Of a stretch of 45,400 nucleotides of DNA, positions 10,638 to 18,449 are shown piece by piece. The translations under genes and the position numbers were made by a program. The stretch comes from Halomonas sp. (GTDB taxonomy: Bacteria; Pseudomonadota; Gammaproteobacteria; Pseudomonadales; Halomonadaceae), in the NCBI GenBank assembly GCA_003552795.1, contig PUOM01000004.1, positions 1 to 45,400 on the forward strand. The letters run 5' to 3'. The stretch's first letter is position 1. Every line of letters begins with the position of its first letter. Below the pieces are notes generated by a model. The model was not told where the DNA came from. It saw only the letters and a list, made by a program, of their open reading frames with translations, and did not search any database.

Positions 10638-11849
10638 ATGAGAACACGTCGTTCCTGGATCCGCCCGCTGCTCTGGAGCCTGGCGGGCCTGCTCCTGCTC
10701 GCTCTGCTGGTCTGGGCGCTGCGCCCGGCGCCGGTGCCGGTGAGTACGGCCCGGGTCAGCGTCGGTCCCTTCGTCGACTCGGTCACCGAGGAGGGGCGCA
10801 CCCGGCTGCGCGACACCTGGAACGTCTCGGTGCCCATCGCCGGCTACCTGCAGCGCGTGACCCTGGAGGTGGGCGACACGGTGGAGCGGGGCCAGGTGCT
10901 GTTCCGCCTGGAGCCCAGCCCGGCGCCGGCCCTCGACCCACGCTCGCGCCAGCAGGCCCGGGACAGCCTGCAGGCCGCCGAGGCGCGCCTGAGGGCCAGC
11001 CAGGCCAACCTGGAGACGGCCCGCGCCGAGCGTCGCTTCGCCGAGGCGGAGTTCGAGCGCTACCGCGCGCTGCACCAGCGCCACCAGGTCTCCACCGCCG
11101 ATCTGGACCACCGCCGCAGCCAGCGGGACCGGCATCGCGCCATCGAGAGCGCCGCGGCCGCCAGCGTCGAGGCGGCCCGCTTCGAGGTGGAGAGCATCCG
11201 CGCGGTGCTGGAAGTGGCCAGCGGCCAGCGGGACGACGAGGCGTATCCCGAGCTCGAGGTGCGCGCCCCCATCTCCGGCACGGTGCTGACCCGCCATCGC
11301 TGCTGCGAAGGAAGCGTGGTGGCCGGCGAGCCGATCCTCGAGCTCGGCAGCCTGCACGACCTGGAGGTACAGGTCGACCTGCTCTCCATGGACGCCGTCC
11401 GGGTGCGCCCCGGCATGGCGGTAAGACTTGCCGGCTGGGGCGGCGAAAAGGCCCTCGAGGGCGTGGTGCGGCGCATCGAACCCGCCGGCTTCACCCGCGT
11501 CTCGGCGCTGGGCATCGACGAGCAGCGGGTGCCAGTGATCATCGACTTCACCGAGGACGCCGACCCCGCCGCACTGGGCCTGGGCAGCGGCTTCCGGGTC
11601 GATGCCGAGTTCATGATCTGGCAGGCCGATGAGGTACTGCAGCTCCCCACCAGCGCCCTGTTCCGCGCGGGGGGAGAGTGGGTGGTGTTCCGCGTGGAGG
11701 AGAGCCGGGCCCGCCAGGTCGCGGTCACTCCGGGGCGACGCAGCGGGCTCGTCACTCAGGTGCTCGAGGGTCTCGAGGCCGGCGACCGGATCATCACCCA
11801 CCCCGGCGAGCGGGTCGCCGAGGGGGTGCGGTTGAGGGTCGAGGAGTGA
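10638..11849 (+). CDS. HlyD/RND-type periplasmic adaptor (membrane fusion) protein
   Basis: N-terminal TM anchor, lipoyl-like halves (GYLQRVTLEVGDTVERGQVLFRLEP; ISGTVLTRHRCCEGSVVAGEPILELG) around a coiled coil; AAGGAG upstream of ATG 10638. Confidence 0.88.
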   Translation: MRTRRSWIRPLLWSLAGLLLLALLVWALRPAPVPVSTARVSVGPFVDSVTEEGRTRLRDTWNVSVPIAGYLQRVTLEVGDTVERGQVLFRLEPSPAPALDPRSRQQARDSLQAAEARLRASQANLETARAERRFAEAEFERYRALHQRHQVSTADLDHRRSQRDRHRAIESAAAASVEAARFEVESIRAVLEVASGQRDDEAYPELEVRAPISGTVLTRHRCCEGSVVAGEPILELGSLHDLEVQVDLLSMDAVRVRPGMAVRLAGWGGEKALEGVVRRIEPAGFTRVSALGIDEQRVPVIIDFTEDADPAALGLGSGFRVDAEFMIWQADEVLQLPTSALFRAGGEWVVFRVEESRARQVAVTPGRRSGLVTQVLEGLEAGDRIITHPGERVAEGVRLRVEE

Positions 11850-12015
11850 AACGGCCATGCCCCCGAGGCTGCCCGGCCGTCGGCCCCGCGGCCCTGGTGG
11901 GGGGCAGCGTTGACAGGGCTCATGCAATCCCAGGCGCAAGCCGCTATGGTGGGGATGAGCCCAATTAAGGTGGGGATGGGCCCCATCTCGCTCCAACACC
12001 GCAAGGAGAGCCGCC

Positions 12016-12252
12016 ATGGAACACCCCGATCACCCCTTCACCGAACTGTTCGAACAGCTGGGCCTGGCATCGGACCCGGAGGCGATCAAGCGCTTCATCG
12101 AACGCAACGGCCCCATCCCCGAGGAGACCGCCCTGCCGGACGCTCCCTGCTGGAACGAGGGTCAGGCGGAGTTTCTGCGCGAGGCCCTGGAGGCGGACGC
12201 CGACTGGGCAGAGGTGGTCGATCACCTGAACGCCTCGCTGCGCAAGCCTTGA
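12016..12252 (+). CDS. DUF2789-family protein
   Basis: Small acidic protein with HPFTELFEQLGL...FIERNGPIPEETALPDAPCWNEGQAEFLREALEADADWAEVVDHLN. Confidence 0.75.
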   Translation: MEHPDHPFTELFEQLGLASDPEAIKRFIERNGPIPEETALPDAPCWNEGQAEFLREALEADADWAEVVDHLNASLRKP

Positions 12253-12259
12253 CCTCGCG

Positions 12260-12940
12260 CTAGCCGCTGGTGATCTGAGCGTTGGCTTCCACCCGGCGCC
12301 GTACCCAGGCGCCTAGTAGCAGCAGTGCGGTCAGTGCCACCAGCGGCAGTACCACGCCGAGGCCCAGAGCCTCCTCGCTCTCCACCGCCTCCAGGGCGCC
12401 ATAGATGGCGCTGGCGTAGACCGCCCACTTGACCCCCAGGCCGATGGTGGCCGCCATCAGAAAGGTGCCCAGGGGCAGGCGCAGCAGCCCCGCGGCATAG
12501 TTGACCACCGAGTGAGGAAACCCCGGCAGCACGCGCAGGGCGCACTGGGTCAGGAAGTCGCTGCGCTTCTCTAGCCGGCGCATGATCTTGAGCGTCAGCC
12601 CCTTCGGGGTCCAGCGGTCACCGACCCGGGCCGAGAGCCAGTAGGCGCCCAGGGCCCCCCCGACGCTGCCGACGATGAGCATGGGCGTGGCCGCCAGGGG
12701 CGGATAGAAGGGCGCAATCAGCCACAGGCCGATGCTGCCCGGCAGGCCGAGCGCCAGGGTCACCGCCATTACCAGGATGACGCTGACGATCACCACGGGA
12801 TGGTGCGACGCCTCGTCAGCCCAGCGCTGCAGGTCCGCCAGATCGGGCGAGTGCCATATCCAGAGGTACAGCGCCATGAGCACAGCCGCCCCTATCGCCG
12901 CCACCCGCCAGGGCCGGCGCACTGAACTGTCATTGAACAT
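12260..12940 (-). CDS. TVP38/TMEM64 (VTT/SNARE-associated) family membrane protein
   Basis: GLPGSIGLWLIAPFYPPLAATPMLIVGSVGGALGAYWLSARVGDRW and LRVLPGFPHSVVNYAAGLLRLPLGTFLMAATIG. Confidence 0.8.
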   Translation of the reverse strand: MFNDSSVRRPWRVAAIGAAVLMALYLWIWHSPDLADLQRWADEASHHPVVIVSVILVMAVTLALGLPGSIGLWLIAPFYPPLAATPMLIVGSVGGALGAYWLSARVGDRWTPKGLTLKIMRRLEKRSDFLTQCALRVLPGFPHSVVNYAAGLLRLPLGTFLMAATIGLGVKWAVYASAIYGALEAVESEEALGLGVVLPLVALTALLLLGAWVRRRVEANAQITSG

Positions 12941-13010
12941 CGATTGTCTTCCGGTGCGCAGAGGCGCACATGGTGCCACGCCTGACGCGCCGTGCGCCAG
13001 CGCGACGCGG

Positions 13011-13043
13011 CACCGCCCCGGTCTCGCAAGGGCCGGGGCGGTG
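13011..13043 (-). terminator. Strong GC-rich hairpin downstream of the CigR-like gene
   Basis: Perfect 11-bp arms CACCGCCCCGG / CCGGGGCGGTG with 11-nt loop; no T-tract, so terminator role is inferred. Confidence 0.5.
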
Positions 13044-13065
13044 ACGCATCAGCCGATCGGCGCAA

Positions 13066-13650
13066 TCAATAGAGGACGTCGCGAATCACCGCGTGAATGA
13101 TCTCGTTGGCGGCGTCGATCAGGATGGCATCGGGGCCGGCACGGCGCCACTCATAGCCCTCGTAGCGGGGCAGAGCGTCGCGCTTACGCTCGTCGAAACG
13201 CTTGGCGATGCCGGGAGGCAACGGCTTGCCGCGCTCCAGGTTCATGCGAATGCCCGGCGGCAGCTCGGCGCGATCCTCCTCGCGGACCCAGTCGCGGCGC
13301 TCGCCGAAGAGCCGGCGCAGCTCCCGCTCGTCCATGCTGGGCCCGCTACGGTAGCGATCATCGCGGCGCTCCCGGTCACGCTCCCGGTCTTGCCAGTCAC
13401 CATCCCGGCGCTCGTCGCGGTAGCGGTCCCGGTCGCGCTCCTGCTCACGGAACTCCTGCTGGTCGCGGTCACTGCCCCGGCCCTGGGGACCCTGCTCTCG
13501 CCGCTCCTGCCCCTGCCCTTGCCCTTGCCCCTGAGCTCCCTGGCCTCGGCCGGGATGATCGGCGGGCTGGGCCAGGGCCGGGCCTGCCGCCATCACCAGC
13601 GCAAGGCTGGAGGCCGCCAGGGCCAGGCGCAGATCGATTCTCTTGCTCAT
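13066..13650 (-). CDS. CigR/RcnB-like periplasmic protein with low-complexity charged segment
   Basis: Signal peptide MSKRIDLRLALAASSLALVMAAGPALAQ, GQGQGQGQ/DRDR low complexity, C-terminal LPPGIRMNLERGKPLPPGIAKRF. Confidence 0.72.
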   Translation of the reverse strand: MSKRIDLRLALAASSLALVMAAGPALAQPADHPGRGQGAQGQGQGQGQERREQGPQGRGSDRDQQEFREQERDRDRYRDERRDGDWQDRERDRERRDDRYRSGPSMDERELRRLFGERRDWVREEDRAELPPGIRMNLERGKPLPPGIAKRFDERKRDALPRYEGYEWRRAGPDAILIDAANEIIHAVIRDVLY

Positions 13651-13745
13651 GTGAACCTCCGGCTCCATGGGGATACCTCTCAGGCTAGTCCCCAAAGATG
13701 CAGCCGATGTGGAAGCCCTGTCTGCCTGCGGCGACACCCCGACAT

Positions 13746-13778
13746 CAAAAGGGCCCGGCAGCATCGCTGCCGAGCCCC
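13746..13778 (-). terminator. Rho-independent terminator of the U32 peptidase-family gene
   Basis: Minus strand GGGGCTCGGCAGC-GAT-GCTGCCGGGCCC followed by TTTTG. Confidence 0.75.
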
Positions 13779-13799
13779 ATCGAGGGCGAGAAACCGCTG

Positions 13800-15236
13800 C
13801 TATACGAGGTCGCGCATCAGCAGGGCGAATTCGATGCGCTCGGGCGCGATGGCCTCGCCCGGCACCGGGATGCGCACCACATGGCCGGAGCCCGGCGCCG
13901 CCCCCACGGATTCGCCGCGCCGGTTCTCGATATGCTCGAGCACGAAGCGGCGATTGCCGCCGGGAAGCATCAGCTCCATGCCATCCCCCACCTCGAAGCG
14001 GTTCTTGACGTCCACCTCGAGCCAGCCGCGGTCCGGATCATAGCCGATCACCTCGCCGACGAACTGCTGGTGGACCCCCACCGAGTTGCCCTGCTCGTAG
14101 TTCTGGTACTCGTCATGGACGTGGCGGCGATAGAAGCCTTCCGTATAGCCGCGGTTGGCCAGGTTGTCGAGCTCGTCCATCAGGCGCATGTCGAAGGGTC
14201 GGCCGGCCACCGCGTCGTCGATGGCCCGGCGATAGACCTGGGCGGTGCGCGCCACATAGTAGTGCGACTTGGTACGCCCCTCGATCTTCAGCGAGGTGAC
14301 CCCCATCTCGGTGAGCCGCGGCACGTGCTGCACGGCGCGCAGATCCTTGGAGTTCATGATGTAGGTGCCGTGCTCGTCCTCGAACACCGGCATCAGCTCG
14401 CCCGGCCGAGTGCGGTCCTCGATCAGCGCCGAGAGCTCGTCCTGTCCCTCCACGCCGCCGGCGGTGGCGGTACTTTCCACGGGCGCGGCGCTGCCGCCGC
14501 CGGAGGCGATCAGCCCGCCCTGTGCTCCCTCACCCGGCGTCCAGATGCCACTGGCGCCATGGGCGGCCGCCGAGTTGGCCGGTACCAGGTCGCCGGTCGC
14601 GTCCCGAGAGGCGGCCACGGTGTTGTACTTCCAGCGGCAGGCGTTGGTACAGGTGCCCTGGTTGGGATCCCGGTGGTTGAAGTAGCCGGAGAGCAGGCAG
14701 CGGCCGGAGTAGGCGATGCACAGCGCGCCGTGGACGAAGGTCTCGATCTCCAGGTCCGGGCACTCGGCGCGAATCTCACCGATCTCCGCCAGGGAGAGCT
14801 CCCGGGAGAGGATGATGCGGCTGATGCCCTGCTGCTGCCAGAAGCGGGCCGCGGCCCAGTTCACCACGTTGGACTGCACCGAGAGGTGGATCTCCTGCTC
14901 GGGCCAGCGCTCGCGAACCATCATGATCAGCCCGGGATCAGACATGATCAGGGCATCCGGGCCGGCCTCGATCACCGGCTCCATGTCGCGCAGATAGGTC
15001 TTCAGCTTGCTGTTGTGGGGCGCGATGTTGGAGGCCACATAGAACTGCTTGCCGCGCTCGTGGGCATAGGCGATGCCCTTGTGCAGATTGTCGATCTTGA
15101 AGTCGTTGTTGCGCACCCGCAGCGAGTAGCGCGGCTGGCCCGCATAGACCGCATCCGCCCCGTAGGCGAAGGCGTAGCGCATGTTCTTGAAGGTTCCCGC
15201 CGGGGAGAGCAGTTCGGGAGCTTGCATAGGAGTCAC
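13800..15236 (-). CDS. trhP: U32 family protein YegQ/TrhP (tRNA U34 hydroxylation)
   Basis: APELLSPAGTFKNMRYAFAYGADAVYAG, FVHGALCIAYSGRCLLSGYFNHRDPNQGTCTNACRW, FEDEHGTYIMNSKDLRAVQHVPRLTEMGVTSLKIEGRTKS. Confidence 0.9.
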   Translation of the reverse strand: MTPMQAPELLSPAGTFKNMRYAFAYGADAVYAGQPRYSLRVRNNDFKIDNLHKGIAYAHERGKQFYVASNIAPHNSKLKTYLRDMEPVIEAGPDALIMSDPGLIMMVRERWPEQEIHLSVQSNVVNWAAARFWQQQGISRIILSRELSLAEIGEIRAECPDLEIETFVHGALCIAYSGRCLLSGYFNHRDPNQGTCTNACRWKYNTVAASRDATGDLVPANSAAAHGASGIWTPGEGAQGGLIASGGGSAAPVESTATAGGVEGQDELSALIEDRTRPGELMPVFEDEHGTYIMNSKDLRAVQHVPRLTEMGVTSLKIEGRTKSHYYVARTAQVYRRAIDDAVAGRPFDMRLMDELDNLANRGYTEGFYRRHVHDEYQNYEQGNSVGVHQQFVGEVIGYDPDRGWLEVDVKNRFEVGDGMELMLPGGNRRFVLEHIENRRGESVGAAPGSGHVVRIPVPGEAIAPERIEFALLMRDLV

Positions 15237-15412
15237 CGTTGTCAGGACGATGGCGCCACGGGGGCGCTGGAAATGAGGGGCGCATAGTATAGCAGCATTG
15301 GCCCACTGCCGGTTTCCCGTTCACTCCGTGTCAAGTAGACTATGGCCCCTTCCGGACCGGACCCCGGAACGCCGCGCGACGGCGCGACAAATTCTCCGAC
15401 CAGAGCCGACTC

Positions 15413-16168
15413 ATGACCCTTTCTGCTTCTCCCTCGGCGGCCGAGCGCACCGCCGTGGTGATCTACTCCGGCGGCATGGACTCCTATACCGTGCTGCAGC
15501 GTGCCCTTCGCGAGGGGCTCGACGTCCACGCCCTCTCCTTCGATTACGGCCAGCGTCATGTCCGCGAACTGGAGGTGGCCAGGCGCGTCTGCCGCAAGCT
15601 CGGCGTGCCCCATCAGGTGGTGGACATCCGCGCCATCCACGGCCTGATCGACAACTCGGCGCTCACCGATGCCAGCCGCACTCTGCCCGAGGGCGACTAT
15701 GGCGAGGAGAACCTCGCCGCCACGGTGGTGCCCAATCGCAACATGATCCTGCTTTCGCTGGCCATCGCCAAGGCGGTGAACATCGGCGCCGGCCGGGTCG
15801 TCTATGGGGCTCACGGCGGCGACCACGTGCTCTACCCGGACTGCCGCCCTGAGTTCGTGGAGCGCATGAACGCCGTGGCCGGCATCGCCAACTTCGAGGC
15901 CGTCGAGATCCACGCCCCCTACCTGCGTGCCAGCAAGGCGGAGATTCTCGCCGATGGTCTGGCCATGGGGCTCGACTACGCCGACACCTGGACCTGCTAC
16001 CGAGGCGAGGCGCTTGCCTGTGGCCGCTGCGGCAGCTGCCGCGAGCGCCTGGCGGCCTTCGCCGCCAACGGCGCCGTGGATCCCCTCGGCTATTCACAGC
16101 GGCCCGAATCCGCCGCCGACGTTTCACAGCGGTCCGAATCCGTCGCCAACGACCAGCCGGAGGCCTGA
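15413..16168 (+). CDS. queC: 7-cyano-7-deazaguanine synthase QueC
   Basis: [16 protein letters not shown]-loop, [26 protein letters not shown] zinc cysteines. Confidence 0.95.
   Translation: MTLSASPSAAERTAVVIYSGGMDSYTVLQRALREGLDVHALSFDYGQRHVRELEVARRVCRKLGVPHQVVDIRAIHGLIDNSALTDASRTLPEGDYGEENLAATVVPNRNMILLSLAIAKAVNIGAGRVVYGAHGGDHVLYPDCRPEFVERMNAVAGIANFEAVEIHAPYLRASKAEILADGLAMGLDYADTWTCYRGEALACGRCGSCRERLAAFAANGAVDPLGYSQRPESAADVSQRSESVANDQPEA
16092..16151 (+). repeat. Two imperfect 30-bp tandem repeats in the 3' end of queC
   Basis: ATTCACAGCGGCCCGAATCCGCCGCCGACG / TTTCACAGCGGTCCGAATCCGTCGCCAACG, in frame, encoding [18 protein letters not shown]. Confidence 0.85.
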
Positions 16169-16169
16169 G

Positions 16170-16814
16170 ATGTATCACGTCAAAGAGGCCTTCTACACCC
16201 TGCAGGGGGAAGGTGGCCAGGCGGGCCGCGCCAGCGTCTTCTGCCGCTTCTCCGGCTGCAACCTCTGGTCCGGGCGCGAGCAGGATCGCGCCACGGCGGC
16301 CTGCCGCTTCTGCGATACCGACTTTGTCGGCACCGATGGCCAGAACGGCGGGCGCTTCCGCGACGCCACCGAGCTGGCCAGGCATCTGACGGCGCTATGG
16401 CCCGACCAGGAGGGAGTCGCCACCCCCTATGTCGTGTTCACCGGGGGCGAGCCGCTCTTGCAGCTCGACGAGGCACTGATCCAGGCCATGCAGGCGCGAG
16501 GCTTCGAGGTCGCCGTGGAGACCAACGGCACTCTCCCCGCCCCCGCCGGCATCGACTGGCTCTGCGTGAGCCCCAAGGGCAGCGCCGCTCTGGTCATCAA
16601 CGCCGGCGACGAGCTCAAGCTGGTCTATCCCCAGGCGGAAGCCCCCCCCGAGCGCTTCGCCCGTCTCGATTTCCGCCACTTCTTCCTGCAGCCCATGGAC
16701 ACGGCCCCCGGCGGCGGCAGCGACAACACCCTCGCCGCCACGCTGGACTACTGCCTGACCCACCCGCAGTGGCGCCTGTCGCTGCAGACCCACAAGATCA
16801 CGGGGATCGACTGA
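16170..16814 (+). CDS. queE: 7-carboxy-7-deazaguanine synthase QueE (radical SAM)
   Basis: FYTLQGEGGQAGRASVFCRFSGCNLW...CRFCDTDFVGTDG; VVFTGGEPLLQ; VETNGT. Confidence 0.95.
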   Translation: MYHVKEAFYTLQGEGGQAGRASVFCRFSGCNLWSGREQDRATAACRFCDTDFVGTDGQNGGRFRDATELARHLTALWPDQEGVATPYVVFTGGEPLLQLDEALIQAMQARGFEVAVETNGTLPAPAGIDWLCVSPKGSAALVINAGDELKLVYPQAEAPPERFARLDFRHFFLQPMDTAPGGGSDNTLAATLDYCLTHPQWRLSLQTHKITGID

Positions 16815-17659
16815 TGACACTATTCGTCAACCGCCTGACCCAGCTCGATGTCTCCTGGTGGTGCTCGACGCGAGGTCTGGTCGGTGCCAGCTGGCAGGTC
16901 GATGTGGAGCTCGACGGCGAGCTCGGCGAGGACGGCATGCTGTTCGACTTCGGCGAGGTAAAGCCGTGGATCAAGCAGCGCCTGGATGCCGGTGCCGACC
17001 ACACCCTGCTGGTGCCCACCCGGGCCCCCGGCCTGGCGCTCCATGACTGCCGAGAGGGGCTCTGCGTGCGCAGCACCCTGCCCTGGACCATGGAGCTCAG
17101 GGCGCCACGCCAGGCGCTGACCCTGCTGCCCTGGCGGGAGATACAGGCCGAGCGTCTCGCCGATCACCTGGCGGCGGAGCTGATGCGCCGTCCGCCGCCG
17201 CGGGTCAGCGACATTCGCCTGCGCCTGCGTGAAGAGGAGATCGAAGGCGCGGCCTATACCTACAGCCATGGCCTGCGACGCCACGCCGGCAACTGTCAGC
17301 GCATCGCCCACGGCCACCGCTCGCGGCTCTACATCTGGCAGCAGGGCAAACGCGTCCCGGCTCTTGAGCGGCAGTGGGCCGACCGGCTGGCGGATCGCTA
17401 CCTGGTGGATGAGGCGGACATCGTTACCGACGTCGAGCCGAGCGGCCAGGCGCTGCTGGCCACTCGCTACCGCACGAATCAGGGGGAGTTCTTCCTGCGC
17501 CTGCCGCGGGAGCGCTGCCATGTGCTGCCGACGCCCACCACGGTGGAGTGGATCGCCGACTGGCTGGCCCGTCGGATCGCCGGCGAGACAGGAATCGCCA
17601 CCCGGGTGCAGGCCTTCGAGGGGATCGACAAGGGCGCCATCGCCCAGGCCGCGCCGTGA
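16814..17659 (+). CDS. queD: QueD-like 6-carboxytetrahydropterin synthase homolog with two T-fold-like halves
   Basis: FDFGEVKPWIKQRLD..ADHTLLVPT in the first half, SHGLRRHAGNCQRIAHGHRSRLYIW and PTTVEWIADWLARRI in the second; overlaps queE stop (TGATG). Confidence 0.8.
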   Translation: MTLFVNRLTQLDVSWWCSTRGLVGASWQVDVELDGELGEDGMLFDFGEVKPWIKQRLDAGADHTLLVPTRAPGLALHDCREGLCVRSTLPWTMELRAPRQALTLLPWREIQAERLADHLAAELMRRPPPRVSDIRLRLREEEIEGAAYTYSHGLRRHAGNCQRIAHGHRSRLYIWQQGKRVPALERQWADRLADRYLVDEADIVTDVEPSGQALLATRYRTNQGEFFLRLPRERCHVLPTPTTVEWIADWLARRIAGETGIATRVQAFEGIDKGAIAQAAP

Positions 17660-17946
17660 TGGCTGCGGACAACGCCAGCGAGAGAACCAGCGCTGACGGC
17701 TGCCGCCCGGGGTGCGGCGCCTGCTGCATCGCCCCCTCGATCAGCACGCCGATTCCCGGCATGCCGGCAGGCAAGCCGGCCGGGGTACGCTGCGTTCAGC
17801 TGGATGACGACAACCTATGCCGGCTGTTCGGCGATCCGCGCCGACCCGCCGTCTGCGAGCAGTTTCGCTTTGATGTGTCGCTATGCGGCGAGCGCCGCGA
17901 GCAGGCGCTGGAACGCATCGCCACCCTGGAGAGCGCGACGCGGTAG
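17659..17946 (+). CDS. YkgJ-family cysteine cluster protein
   Basis: CRPGCGACCIAPSISTPIPGMPAGKPAGVRCVQLDDDNLCRLFGDPRRPAVCEQFRF; TGATG overlap with queD. Confidence 0.88.
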   Translation: MAADNASERTSADGCRPGCGACCIAPSISTPIPGMPAGKPAGVRCVQLDDDNLCRLFGDPRRPAVCEQFRFDVSLCGERREQALERIATLESATR

Positions 17947-17960
17947 CGTCGGCGGGAAGC

Positions 17961-18248
17961 TCAGGCGTGGCGTCGCGGCGCCTCGAGCGCTCTTAGCAGA
18001 CCGATCACGTCCTCGGCGGGCTTGTGATACTCCTGCATCAGCGTCCGCAGTCGATCCTCGAACTCATCGCGACCGGGGGCTTCGCCTGGCGATGGCGGTG
18101 TTGCCGCCGGGGCCTCGGCGGGGATATCCGAATCGACGTCTGAACTGTCGAGTTCGCGAAGCGCCTCGGCAAAGGCATCGTCGAGTTCACGGAACTTGCG
18201 CAGTTTTTCACGCTCGTCCATCGGTTTGCGCTGTGTCTGCTGTTTCAT
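17961..18248 (-). CDS. MvaT-like short protein lacking the C-terminal DNA-binding domain (hypothetical)
   Basis: DEFEDRLRTLMQEYHKPAEDVIGLLRALEA aligns with EFKERLESLMKEFDKSAADVIALLDP of adjacent MvaT (14/24 identical); no YKNPNTGE/GGNHKTLKAW segment. Confidence 0.7.
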   Translation of the reverse strand: MKQQTQRKPMDEREKLRKFRELDDAFAEALRELDSSDVDSDIPAEAPAATPPSPGEAPGRDEFEDRLRTLMQEYHKPAEDVIGLLRALEAPRRHA

Positions 18249-18343
18249 TCTGGACCGGTCAGTCGTGGAGACGGCATGGGAAGATAAGTATCGGGGTGGG
18301 AGTGGAACACCGGACGCTTACCGAGATAGTGGGTGACTGCGCC

Positions 18344-18349
18344 ATTATA
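18344..18349 (-). promoter_or_regulatory. Candidate -10 element (TATAAT) for the short MvaT-like gene
   Basis: Minus strand GGCGCTATAATGGCGC about 95 nt upstream of the ATG at 18248; no strong -35 seen. Confidence 0.45.
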
Positions 18350-18389
18350 GCGCCACCGAGAGCCCGAGCGAAACTGGGGCCCATACGCC

Positions 18390-18411
18390 GACGGCGCCCG
18401 AAGGCGCCGTC
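18390..18411 (-). terminator. Hairpin with UUCG tetraloop downstream of mvaT
   Basis: Minus strand GACGGCGCC-TTCG-GGCGCCGTC, 9-bp perfect stem; no U-tract. Confidence 0.55.
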
Positions 18412-18449
18412 GTCACACTGGCCTGGAGAACCTCACCGCAAGTGCCGGA

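Noticed and set aside
15314-15412. Possible preQ1 riboswitch upstream of queC
   Set aside because: A TTCCGG/CCGGAA hairpin is present, but I could not recognise the preQ1 aptamer core, so the claim is unsupported.
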